A stretch of 64,000 nt of DNA from Methanosphaera sp. (GCA_017430835.1 JAFRMD010000089.1:1-64000); one strand, 5' to 3'; numbered from the stretch's first letter, positions 1 to 7,465 are shown. The notes: a model not told the origin generated them from the sequence alone. Translations and numbers: made by a program.

Positions 1-87
1 ACGAATATCATTTTCTAATTCTTTTATTTTCTTTTGTACCTCTGAAATTACTCCGGGATACTCCTCAATCAATGTTTGTTTAGACAT
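1..87 (-). CDS. N-terminal fragment of an unidentified protein, cut by the window edge
   Basis: On the minus strand an ATG at position 87 opens a frame of 29 codons that stays open to the window edge. The peptide begins MSKQTLIEEYPGVISEV and then becomes charged (KKIKELENDIR), as at the start of a coiled coil. No family can be recognised from so little. It could be a real gene or a chance open frame; the lysine/glutamate-rich composition resembles the real genes nearby. Function unknown. Confidence 0.45.
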   Translation of the reverse strand, partial: MSKQTLIEEYPGVISEVQKKIKELENDIR

Positions 88-273
88 ATTACTATATATA
101 TCATCTTCATTATTTATAAGTTTCTATGTCGGTTACTATAATCTACATTCTATTTTTTTTCTTCTTTCTATACTCTAATCTAGCTCTTTTTTTCTATAAA
201 TATTTTGATTCTATTTAATCACTCTTCAGAAAAGATTCTTAAGGGGAGTAAAAAGGTGTTGGGGTTTAAGTGT

Positions 274-708
274 TTATTCTATCAGTTCTATCCTTACTTT
301 TTCATGGTTTTCTTTGAAGATATCTATATTATTATCGATTATTGCTATTGGTATTATGCCTTCTTTTATTTCTTCATGGTCATTATCATAGTATATTGCT
401 ATTGAGTTTGTTGGAGGATAATATGCTATATATCCAACTTCATAGGTCTTTGTTTTTTCTGTCTGGTCAGAAATTGTCTGTGGTAGTTGAGCATATTTTT
501 CTCTCTGTAATAGATCATTAAGTTCCAAGTCCAGTGGTAGTAACTTTAGAAATTCATCTGATGTTGGATTGTTTATCATGTGTGCTGTTGTTTCCTGATT
601 GTTAACAGTTAGTATTATTGTGGTATTCTTTGTTTCAGTATTTGCTGATGTTACTGTTGTTAAAGATAGTAGAATGCTAATAAATATTATCACTAAGTAT
701 TTTTTCAT
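274..708 (-). CDS. Secreted cyclophilin-like-fold protein
   Basis: A 144-residue protein with an N-terminal signal peptide (MKKYLVIIFISILLSL, then a polar region from about residue 22). The mature part resembles the small bacterial/archaeal cyclophilin-like family: MINNPTSDEFLKLLPLDLEL, a KYAQLP segment, then VGYIAYYPPTNSIAIYY. Its function is not established; the name describes the fold only. An upstream ATG at 723 is possible, but GGAGG lies between it and the ATG at 708 with normal spacing, so 708 is preferred. A paralogue with the same NPTSD-F-LPL and Y-P-TNS-A signature lies at 54760-55194. The fold call is from remembered family motifs. Confidence 0.72.
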   Translation of the reverse strand: MKKYLVIIFISILLSLTTVTSANTETKNTTIILTVNNQETTAHMINNPTSDEFLKLLPLDLELNDLLQREKYAQLPQTISDQTEKTKTYEVGYIAYYPPTNSIAIYYDNDHEEIKEGIIPIAIIDNNIDIFKENHEKVRIELIE

Positions 709-750
709 ATATATTTCCTCCATTTTCTAGTTATAATATAGTGTGATGTT

Positions 751-1506
751 TTATTGTTTGTTGCTTTCGATTATTTGTGATAATTGAATGTGTTGGTTTA
801 TGAATCTTTCACTACTTTTTTCGATACTTGTCTTTATAACATTTTTCGGGCAGTGATGTACACATCCAAAGCATTGTTCACATTTATATCCCATGATAGG
901 TTTTTCTTCTAGTTTTATATTAGCTCTTGGACATACATCTACACATATATTACATTGTATACATGTATTACCTGTTAATTCTAGTTTAATCATGTTCTGG
1001 AAATGTTCTTTGTGCTGCTGGTCCTGTAATAATATTTCTTCATCTATATCGGATGATATTATCTGTTGCTTTCTATTTATGATGTCTTCATTTATTGTTT
1101 TGATTTGTGCATCTATGTCTTCATCCTTTTTTATTTCTTTTTCTTTTTTCATATCAAATGCGGGCAGATAATTATCTACCATTAGTACGGTGTTGGAATA
1201 GTTAATTATATGTTTTTGTTCTAATATTCTGTTACATTTTTGCAGTGCTCTTATTGCTCCTTCTTCTATTGAACCATAGGAACATATTGTGAATATGTAT
1301 TCTGCATCTATTTCTACTTTTTCAAGGTATTGGCCTACAATGTCCGGTACTGTCATATAATAGTTTGGAAATATTATTCCAACCATGTCATCCCTTACAT
1401 AGTATTTATTGTTCTTTATTTGTTGTGGTATGCTTAATAGTTCACCTTTTAATGATTGAGCTATGTGGATGTTATTTCCTGTTGATGTAAAGTATAGTAT
1501 TTTCAT
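751..1506 (-). CDS. EFR1-family flavodoxin/ferredoxin fusion protein
   Basis: A 251-residue protein. The N-terminal ~150 residues are flavodoxin-like (MKILYFTSTGNN, the FMN phosphate-binding T-S/T-G-N loop; VGIIFPNYY; ICSYGS). The C-terminal part carries two [4Fe-4S] ferredoxin motifs: CIQCNICVDVCP near residue 183 and CEQCFGCVHHCP near residue 209. This is the EFR1 architecture common in anaerobes, thought to be a soluble electron carrier or small oxidoreductase with no assigned substrate. AGGGAG precedes the ATG by about 10 nt. It is divergent from the MarR gene at 1723. The family call is secure; the partner and reaction are unknown. Confidence 0.88.
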   Translation of the reverse strand: MKILYFTSTGNNIHIAQSLKGELLSIPQQIKNNKYYVRDDMVGIIFPNYYMTVPDIVGQYLEKVEIDAEYIFTICSYGSIEEGAIRALQKCNRILEQKHIINYSNTVLMVDNYLPAFDMKKEKEIKKDEDIDAQIKTINEDIINRKQQIISSDIDEEILLQDQQHKEHFQNMIKLELTGNTCIQCNICVDVCPRANIKLEEKPIMGYKCEQCFGCVHHCPKNVIKTSIEKSSERFINQHIQLSQIIESNKQ

Positions 1507-1617
1507 GAGGATACTTCTCCCTAGGAATTTTATTTTTTTAATGCTTTCTAGTAATATGTTAGTGTCTTTTTTTATTTTTATATTATTATTTAGTCTATAT
1601 ATGTACTACATTTAATT

Positions 1618-1673
1618 CCATAATATATTTAATATCTCGGTATCCATATAGTATATTAATTATTATATTATGG
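1618..1673. promoter_or_regulatory. Inverted repeat in the EFR1/MarR divergent intergenic region
   Basis: CCATAATATA at 1618-1627 is matched by its exact reverse complement TATATTATGG at 1664-1673, separated by 36 nt. It sits about 50 nt upstream of the MarR start and 110 nt from the EFR1 start, so it could be a pair of regulator half-sites. Both arms are AT-rich, which lowers its significance. Confidence 0.3.
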
Positions 1674-1722
1674 AAGATAATTTAGAGTGTTTATATAAAA
1701 TCTGAATCAGGGAGTGTGTGAT

Positions 1723-2178
1723 ATGGTAAAGTTTAACATTGATGATGAATTGAAATATTTTACACCTTTAACTGTTTATATGGAGTATATATTGTTGAAT
1801 TATAATAATTTTCTGAAAAATCATTTAAAGGATAGTGATATTTCTACTAGGGATTTTCTCTATTTGATTAATATTTTTTTTAACAAGGGGATTTCTCAGA
1901 AAGATTTGGCTGATTTGATGTATGTTTCAGAGGCAAATATAACCAAAATTGTAAAGAAATTAGAGAAAAAGGGGTATGTTGTAAAAAATAAGGATGAAAA
2001 GAATAAAAGTCGTAATCTTTTATTCTTATCCAAGAAAGGTGAATTAATTGTTTATCAGATGGTTAAATTATCCATTGAATGGGAAACTAAACTTACTGAG
2101 GCTTATGATGTGGATAAACGGGATGATATTAAAGATTTGTTCTATGAATTATCAGAGAATTCAGTAGACATTAATTAA
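1723..2178 (+). CDS. MarR-family transcriptional regulator (intact copy)
   Basis: A 151-residue protein with a MarR winged helix-turn-helix. The recognition region reads ISQKDLADLMYVSEANITK, followed by a wing (KKLEKKGYVV... KNKSRNLLFLSKKGE) and a C-terminal dimerisation helix. Such proteins usually repress neighbouring genes and sense oxidants or small molecules. The ATG at 1723 is preferred over the GTG at 1714 because AGGGAG (1709-1714) gives ideal spacing to 1723. Next downstream is a ferritin-like gene with a palindrome between them (2215-2229). A second, frameshifted copy of this gene stands in the same position before a second ferritin-like gene (6243-6696). That conserved order argues that it controls the ferritin-like gene; the effector is unknown. 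Confidence 0.88.
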   Translation: MVKFNIDDELKYFTPLTVYMEYILLNYNNFLKNHLKDSDISTRDFLYLINIFFNKGISQKDLADLMYVSEANITKIVKKLEKKGYVVKNKDEKNKSRNLLFLSKKGELIVYQMVKLSIEWETKLTEAYDVDKRDDIKDLFYELSENSVDIN

Positions 2179-2214
2179 TATTATATAGTGGATATGACAT
2201 AATAAGTATTAAGT

Positions 2215-2229
2215 CTTAACTTGGTTAAG
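2215..2229. promoter_or_regulatory. Palindromic operator candidate, copy 1
   Basis: CTTAAC-TTG-GTTAAG is a perfect inverted repeat (6-bp arms, 3-nt centre) 30 nt upstream of the ferritin-like start. The same arms recur at the equivalent place in the second locus (6750-6764), although the flanking intergenic sequence differs. It is probably the binding site of the adjacent MarR protein, but this is inference. Confidence 0.6.
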
Positions 2230-2259
2230 TCTACTATATTTTTTGAGGTGTATATAATT

Positions 2260-2718
2260 ATGTCTAATAAAGGAGAAACAATAAAAACATTACAAATGAT
2301 AGTAACAGAATTATCTGCAAATTCATTCCAACACAGAATTCAATCAAAAATATTTGGAGCACAAGGATTCAGTAAACTCCAAGAAAAATATGCAGAACAT
2401 GCAACAGAAGAACTGGACTTTGTAGAACAATTCATGGACAGAATCCTGGACTTAGGAGGAACAATAGAACAGCAACAGCAGCCTTCAAAACCAATCTATG
2501 ATGACGTACTGGAATTCATTAAAGCAGACTACCAAGTATCAGTTGATGGAATAAAAACAATCACTGATCTAATGGAATCAGGCATATTTGATATAACAAC
2601 ATATGATTTAATGAAAGAATATCTTAAAGATGAAGAAGAAGACATGTACTGGAGCGAAGAACAAATAGAACTCGTAGAAAAAATAGGAAAAGAAAACTTC
2701 TTATTTACATTCCTCTAA
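2260..2718 (+). CDS. Ferritin-like (bacterioferritin-related) protein with a degraded diiron site, copy 1
   Basis: A 152-residue four-helix protein that aligns by eye over its whole length with bacterioferritin (FVEQFMDRILDLGG; YLKDEEEDMYWSEEQIEL; VEKIG). Against remembered E. coli Bfr the ferroxidase ligands are mostly changed: position 18 Glu to Leu, 54 His to Phe, 94 Glu to Ser, and the 130-equivalent His to Asp. Only the Glu residues at 51 and the 127-equivalent remain. The heme-ligand position (52) is Leu here. It may be a structural, DNA-binding or sequestering protein rather than a normal ferroxidase. The ATG at 2260 follows GAGGTG; a GTG-less in-frame extension to 2221 would swallow the operator and is rejected. 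Codons are A-rich and unlike the upstream MarR gene, suggesting high expression. Confidence 0.85.
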   Translation: MSNKGETIKTLQMIVTELSANSFQHRIQSKIFGAQGFSKLQEKYAEHATEELDFVEQFMDRILDLGGTIEQQQQPSKPIYDDVLEFIKADYQVSVDGIKTITDLMESGIFDITTYDLMKEYLKDEEEDMYWSEEQIELVEKIGKENFLFTFL

Positions 2719-2748
2719 AAAAAATAATTATTATGGAGAAAAAGATTT

Positions 2749-3525
2749 ATGGAAATCAAAGCCGTAAAAATGTATGATAATGGTTTTATGACTCAATCTT
2801 TTGCATTTGGTGGAGAAGAGGGTGCTGATCAATTTGATTCAAACATCAAATATAGATCAAGTTTACAGAATTATCTTATAGATACAGGTGAAGAAATCAT
2901 ATTAGTTGATACGGGAATGCCTGTAGAAACTCCGGAAATTCCAAGAAATGAGGAAGCACCATTATATATGGGAGAAAAAATCAGAGATTACATTACTTCA
3001 TTCGAAGAATTGGGATATAAGAAAGAAGATGTTACAAAAATCTTAATCACACACAAACATGATGATCATACAGGTGAAATTAGAAGTTTTCCCAATGCTA
3101 AAGTTTACATATCCAAAACAGAAGCAGAAGAAATGAATTTAAACAGAGAAAATATTATTCCTGTAGAATTCACAAATGGTTCATATCATAATTTCCCAAA
3201 TTCAGAAAAAATAATGGAAAATATTTATTTAATTGAAGCAAAAGGTCACACTACTGGAAACAGTATAGTAATAGTGGAAGATGATGATAAATATTATATG
3301 ATACAGGGTGATGTAACCTACACGGATGAAGCATTATATGAAAATAAGTTATCAGTAGTGTTTGAAGATTTGGAATTAGCACGTGAAACATTAGATAATG
3401 TTCGTGAATTCATATCCAATAATTCTACAGTATATTTGTCTACTCATACTCCATTAGGTTATGAAAATCTTGAAAATCAATCCATAGTTGATTTAAATAA
3501 CCCTCCTGAAAGTATTGAACCATAA
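2749..3525 (+). CDS. Metallo-beta-lactamase-fold hydrolase (AHL-lactonase-like)
   Basis: A 258-residue metallo-beta-lactamase-fold protein. It has the metal-binding motif THKHDDH (HxHxDH) near residues 101-107, a distal histidine in KGHTTGN, and the bridging aspartate in IQGDVTY. The order and spacing resemble N-acyl-homoserine-lactone lactonases, but the family is broad, so lactonase activity is only a possibility. It lies 30 nt after the ferritin-like gene and 20 nt before the small winged-helix-like gene, so it is probably in the same operon. The second copy of this locus lacks it: there the ferritin-like gene is followed directly by the small gene. Confident in the fold, not in the substrate. 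Confidence 0.82.
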   Translation: MEIKAVKMYDNGFMTQSFAFGGEEGADQFDSNIKYRSSLQNYLIDTGEEIILVDTGMPVETPEIPRNEEAPLYMGEKIRDYITSFEELGYKKEDVTKILITHKHDDHTGEIRSFPNAKVYISKTEAEEMNLNRENIIPVEFTNGSYHNFPNSEKIMENIYLIEAKGHTTGNSIVIVEDDDKYYMIQGDVTYTDEALYENKLSVVFEDLELARETLDNVREFISNNSTVYLSTHTPLGYENLENQSIVDLNNPPESIEP

Positions 3526-3545
3526 ATTAAAAGAGAGTGATAGTT

Positions 3546-3728
3546 ATGCAAAATAAGGATAAAGTAATTGAAGCATTTCGAAATTCGGAAGATCCTTTAA
3601 ATGCAACAAAGGTTAGTGAAATATCTGGTGTTGACAAAAAAGAAGTTGATAAGATTATGAAAGAGCTTAAAAAAGATGAAACCATCATTTCACCTAAAAG
3701 ATGTTATTGGACTTTAGCAGAAAAATAA
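3546..3728 (+). CDS. Small winged-helix-like protein, copy 1
   Basis: A 60-residue protein with the pattern of a short helix-turn-helix domain: NATKVSEISGVDKKEVDKI (two helices), then a basic strand ending SPKRCYWTL. It is nearly identical to the protein at 7283-7465. The ATG at 3546 is chosen because GAGTGAT precedes it. Each copy ends a ferritin-like operon, so it is likely a DNA-binding or accessory regulator of that locus. No named family is claimed; the fold is inferred from sequence pattern. Confidence 0.75.
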   Translation: MQNKDKVIEAFRNSEDPLNATKVSEISGVDKKEVDKIMKELKKDETIISPKRCYWTLAEK

Positions 3729-3777
3729 TCTTTTAACTATTATTTTTTTTTAAACAGTTTGTTCCACATTTTCTATT

Positions 3778-3824
3778 TGTGCTACAAACAATCTACTAAT
3801 GTGCTACATATATATTGTGCTACA
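3778..3824. repeat. Three direct copies of TGTGCTACA in a 421-bp gap
   Basis: TGTGCTACA occurs exactly at 3778, 3800 and 3816. Degenerate relatives (TGTTCCACA at 3760 and TTGATACA at 3835) flank them, giving units about 16-22 bp apart. A TATA-like TTTAAATA follows near 3858. The array lies in the gap 3729-4149 between the end of the small winged-helix gene and the 3' end of the HEAT-repeat gene, where no convincing gene is seen. It could be a regulator-binding array or a remnant. Confidence 0.5.
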
Positions 3825-4041
3825 TTTTAACTATTTGATACAATTACATTTATAAGAATATTTAAATACTAGCCTATTTTCCAAGTTTTGCATATTTTCT
3901 AGTTACTTTAATATGATAATATACGACAAAACACAAGAAAACAAGAAGAAGAAAATAAACAAAGTAATAAATAATTCAATTACATACTATACAAAACAAT
4001 ACAAAATAAATTAAATTATTAATATTGTAAAATACTAAAAT

Positions 4042-4110
4042 CAAAGATTCGAATTGAACAAAAATATAAAAAAATTATACACCTACAAAAGTGTATAAAA
4101 ATACTTTTTA
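4042..4110. repeat. Intergenic repeat, copy 1, with a 7-bp hairpin
   Basis: About 68 bp that match, with a few changes, the segment 6100-6167. The shared core is CCTACAAAAGTGTATAAAA. In this copy TATACAC (4076-4082) and GTGTATA (4091-4097) form a perfect 7-bp stem with an 8-nt loop. Together with the duplicated genes it suggests that this region arose by segmental duplication. Confidence 0.55.
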
Positions 4111-4149
4111 ATGAAATGTCTAGCAATTCACTTATACCAACCATTTTTT

Positions 4150-5469
4150 TTAATAATCTAATTTAGCCAATCTTTTCTTAGCACATTCTCTTGTTGGATA
4201 ATAATCATATGCATCATGAATATTTCCCTCATCATCCATCCTTGAATCATAATGTTTTACTCTTGAATCATAATCTCTCAAATACTTTAAATTATTTATA
4301 TCAGTCATAGAATCTATTGCATCTTCACGACAGAAACAACTATCATCATTTTTTGCTACATCAAATAATAAACCTTCTTTAAGATTAGTATCCTTAATTT
4401 TTAATATAGCATATGTTTTGTAACCTTCATCAGGTTTTTTAGCAATAGTTAGTAACGTTTCTTGATTTGTTAAATTAGGATTTTTAATAGCAGCACTACG
4501 GACAAAGTCTTCATCATCATTTAATGCAATTTTTGTTAAAAATTCTTCATCAGTGATTTTTTCTACAGCACGACTGCGAATATTTATATTTTTAACATTT
4601 AATGCAATATCTATTAATACATCCTGGTTTGTTATTATGTCTATAGCGGTTGCCCGATGAACATATTCTGCATTGTCATTTTTTGCTAAACTAATTATCT
4701 CATCTTCATCACCAATACTTTTCATAGCAATTTCACGAACAGCCCAATCATCACCATATGCAAGTTCTTTTAATGTTTTCTGGTTTTTTATTTTTCGTGT
4801 TGCTTCTTGTCGAACATTTGAACTTTCATCATGTTTTGCAAGATTTTCTAAAACTTCCTGGTTATTAAAATTAGGATTTTCTATTGCGGCAATTCGACTA
4901 ATAGAATATTCTGATTTTGTTATAGAAATAAGATGCTCTTCATCAGATAGTTTTTTTATTGCAACTTGCCGGGCAGAGGAATATTCACTACCATTATTGG
5001 CTATTAAAAAAAGTGTTTTTTCATCAGATATATTTTCTGCTATGTATTTATAAGCATCATCAGTACGAACATTAGCGCAAGCAGATATTAAATCAGGTTC
5101 CCCTATCCTACTCCTTACATAATTCATTTCAAGTGGAATAAGTGTTTCACGTGTTACTTTCCGATATTCATATGATTCATTTTTAACTAAATCAGTTAAA
5201 CAACCTAAAAATTCACGATCTTCTATCCTTACTACAACATCTTCAAAATTACTGTTATAACCTCTTCTAAGTTCAAGTAAAGTAATCTCTTTTAATACAT
5301 TCTGATCGGTAATTTTATTTGTTGCTGCTAGTCGAACCTAAGGATGTTCATCATTTTTTGCTATATCAACTAAAATGCTTTTATCAGTTAACTTTCTTGT
5401 AGCAGCTTCTCTAACTGTCCAATCCTTATTTTTATATTTTGGAGTTATAAACTTATCAAATAATCCCAT
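4150..5469 (-). pseudogene. HEAT/LRV-repeat protein gene interrupted by one in-frame TAG
   Basis: Read on the minus strand from the ATG at 5469 (preceded by GGAG) the frame runs 439 codons to 4150, with a single amber TAG at 5338-5340 (codon 44). Both sides encode the same kind of repeat, about 25 residues each, with the consensus LA-N/H-D--VR--A---I-(D/N)---L--IA: for example WTVREAATRKLTD before the stop and WAVREIAMKSIGD after it. These alpha-helical HEAT/leucine-rich-variant repeats usually bind other proteins. No other stop or frameshift is present, so the lesion is recent, a sequencing error, or is bypassed. An internal start at 5127 could still give 325 residues. Loss of function is likely but not proven. 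Confidence 0.75.
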
Positions 5470-5689
5470 AATTTTTCTCCACAAGAATTTTTTTCATGTT
5501 AATATCTATTATATAAGACTTATTTATATATTCATCTTAAATTTAAATTTAAAAGAGCATAGTTCTTATTCAATTATAAACATGATAAAAAAATATCCCT
5601 TTATAGAATTTATTCAGATATAATATTCAAATGAGGAAAGCATTTTTTTTGGATGATATTATGATTTTTAGAATATTGTATAGTTTTTT

Positions 5690-5926
5690 CTAATTTTTTA
5701 TTTCATTAACAAATTTTGGTATTGAATCGTCCAGTGGATTAAAATTTTCAATATCCTTAACTACTATACTTTTCTTGCTTACTTTATAATGTAAGGTGCT
5801 GGGTAATCTCAGTATTCTTTTTAGGTCTATGGTTACTTTTGTGTCGTATCGTTCTTTATTGATTCCTGCTATGCTTCTTGTTATTTTATCGTATTTCGTG
5901 GGTTTTATTTCTCCCCTAGTCCCCAC
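5690..5926 (-). pseudogene. C-terminal remnant of archaeal DNA primase small subunit (PriS)
   Basis: The 78-codon frame encodes only the end of a PriS-like protein: VTIDLKRILRLPSTLHYKV matches the conserved primase C-terminal motif (in full-length PriS V-T-D-(V/I)-KRLIRLP-SLHG), followed by IENFNPLDD. The frame is open back to a stop about 30 nt upstream, and nothing further upstream looks like the catalytic DxD part. Normal PriS is about 320-350 residues, so this is a broken duplicate or transferred fragment; a functional priS must lie elsewhere. It sits between two other damaged genes. Confidence 0.62.
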
Positions 5927-6099
5927 TGGTTCTTCTTTACTTGTTCTTTTCTTTTAGCTCATTTAGTTTTTATAGTTTAGTCAGAGGTGTTTTCTGTTTT
6001 TTTTTAGGTGGGTATCTGAAGGATATTGTGAATTGTTACATATTTTTTTGTAGTTCTGGAACTATTAGACCTAAAATGGAAATAATAATATTATTAATT

Positions 6100-6167
6100 C
6101 AAAGAATCAACTTGAACAAAATATAAAAATTTATAAACCTACAAAAGTGTATAAAAAATATTTTATC
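6100..6167. repeat. Intergenic repeat, copy 2
   Basis: The partner of 4042-4110: CAAAGAATCAACTTGAACAA, then TATAAAC-CTACAAAA-GTGTATA at 6132-6153. The hairpin arms have one mismatch here. It lies about 75 bp upstream of the damaged MarR copy. Confidence 0.5.
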
Positions 6168-6242
6168 TTGTGTATTCATACTATTTTTTATAATCGTAAA
6201 AATATAATCTTATAATAATAAGGAAAAAGAGTTTGATTGATT

Positions 6243-6696
6243 ATGGTTGATGTAAATTGGTCTGAAGAAAAAATAATAAATACTAACTTAAATATGTATA
6301 TTGAATATATTTTGTTTAGATACAATAATTTTTTAAAGGAAAACATTAAGAATCAAAATATCACGTTGGGTGATTTAACTTATTTAATTAATATTTCATA
6401 TGATGAAGGTATTTCACAGAAGAATCTATCAGAGCTACTCTTTGTTTCTGAAGCCAATGTTGCTCGATTTCTTAAGAAGTTAGAAAAAAAAGGGTTATAT
6501 TAAACGTTATCCCTCTGAAGATAACAAGTCTGTTAAACTGGTTTATTTGACAAATGAAGGAAAAAATCTTGTAGATGATTTAACTAAAATGAATAATAAG
6601 TGGGAAAAGAATATTACTGATTTTTTAAGTGAAGAAGAAGTTTCCCAATTAAAACATACCTTATTTGAGCTATCTAAGAGGTCTGCAGACTTCTAA
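6243..6696 (+). pseudogene. MarR-family regulator, frameshifted second copy
   Basis: The first part encodes a MarR winged helix very like the gene at 1723 (ISQKNLSELLFVSEANVARF). It runs into TAA at 6501 just after a run of eight A and three G (6484-6494). In the +1 frame, from GGT at 6493, the missing part continues: GYIKRYPSEDNKSV, LVYLTNEGKN, then a C-terminal helix to TAA at 6694-6696. One extra base in the A8G3 tract therefore breaks an otherwise intact gene of about 150 codons. A real mutation, a sequencing error and transcriptional slippage on A8 are all possible. The downstream operator and ferritin-like gene are intact. Confidence 0.8.
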
Positions 6697-6749
6697 TGTT
6701 TACATTATTAAATTTTATATACTGGTTATGTACATATACAATTACAAGT

Positions 6750-6764
6750 CTTAACCTAGTTAAG
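6750..6764. promoter_or_regulatory. Palindromic operator candidate, copy 2
   Basis: CTTAAC-CTA-GTTAAG has the same arms as 2215-2229 but a different centre, 30 nt upstream of the second ferritin-like start. Conservation of the arms while the flanks diverge supports a protein-binding function. Confidence 0.6.
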
Positions 6765-6793
6765 TCATATATTATGATGGAGAAAGATTTATT

Positions 6794-7252
6794 ATGTCAA
6801 ATAAAGAAGAAACAATCAAAGCACTACAACAAATAGTAACCGGTCTTGCAGGAAATTCATTCCAACACAGAATTCAATCCAAAATATTCGCAAGCCAAGG
6901 ATTCACTAAACTTGGAGAAAAATATGCACAACACGCAGCAGAAGAAATGAACTTTGTCGAACAATTCATAGACAGAATACTGGATCTTGGAGGAAAAGTA
7001 GAACAACAACCACAGGAATCACAACCAATCTATGAAGACGTATTAGAATTCATCAAAGCAGACTACCAAGTATCAGTAAATGGAATAAAATTATTAAATG
7101 GAATGATGGAATCAGGAATATTCGACATAACAACATATGACCTTATGAAAGAATACCTAAAAGATGAAGAAGAAGACATGTACTGGAGCGAAGAACAAAT
7201 AGAATTAGCAGAAAAAATAGGATTACAAAACTTCTTATACACATTTTTATAA
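6794..7252 (+). CDS. Ferritin-like (bacterioferritin-related) protein with a degraded diiron site, copy 2
   Basis: A 152-residue paralogue of 2260-2718, with most residues identical. It matches bacterioferritin end to end (EEMNFVEQFIDRILDLGG; KIGLQNFLYTFL). The first 67 residues align to E. coli Bfr without gaps, placing Leu at 18, Glu at 51, Met at 52, Phe at 54, Ser at 94 and Asp at the His130 equivalent. The Met at the heme-ligand position is kept in this copy only. AGAAAG precedes the ATG. It is followed after about 30 nt by the second small winged-helix-like gene, without the metallo-beta-lactamase gene found in copy 1. The shared loss of ligands in both copies suggests a selected new role rather than decay. 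Confidence 0.85.
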   Translation: MSNKEETIKALQQIVTGLAGNSFQHRIQSKIFASQGFTKLGEKYAQHAAEEMNFVEQFIDRILDLGGKVEQQPQESQPIYEDVLEFIKADYQVSVNGIKLLNGMMESGIFDITTYDLMKEYLKDEEEDMYWSEEQIELAEKIGLQNFLYTFL

Positions 7253-7282
7253 AAAAAATTCATTTAAAATTAGGTGATACCA

Positions 7283-7465
7283 GTGGATAACAAAGAAAAA
7301 GTAATCGAAACCTTCAGAAACTCTGAAGACCCTTTAAATGCTACAAAAGTTAGTGAAATTTCAGGTGTTGAGAAAAAAGAAGTAGATAAAATAATGAAAG
7401 AATTAAAAAAAGATGAAACAATAATTTCACCAAAAAGATGTTATTGGACACTAGCTGACAAATAA
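7283..7465 (+). CDS. Small winged-helix-like protein, copy 2
   Basis: A 60-residue protein almost identical to 3546-3728 (NATKVSEISGVEKKEVDKI; SPKRCYWTL). The GTG at 7283 is chosen as start because AGGTGAT (7272-7278) sits just upstream and the length then equals copy 1. A GTG at 7274 would overlap that ribosome-binding site. It is likely co-transcribed with the ferritin-like gene. Confidence 0.75.
   Translation: MDNKEKVIETFRNSEDPLNATKVSEISGVEKKEVDKIMKELKKDETIISPKRCYWTLADK

Noticed and set aside
205..405. Plus-strand frame opposite the first cyclophilin-like gene
   Set aside because: Phe/Tyr-rich translation of antisense T-rich DNA; the minus-strand gene has a signal peptide and ribosome-binding site.
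3913..4014. 33-codon Lys/Asn-rich open frame in the gap after the small winged-helix gene
   Set aside because: Low-complexity A-rich sequence with no Shine-Dalgarno signal; likely chance.
5338..5340. TAG in the HEAT/LRV-repeat gene as a pyrrolysine codon
   Set aside because: The stop lies in an ordinary repeat, not in a methylamine methyltransferase, and no pyl genes are seen in the window. A nonsense mutation or error is simpler.
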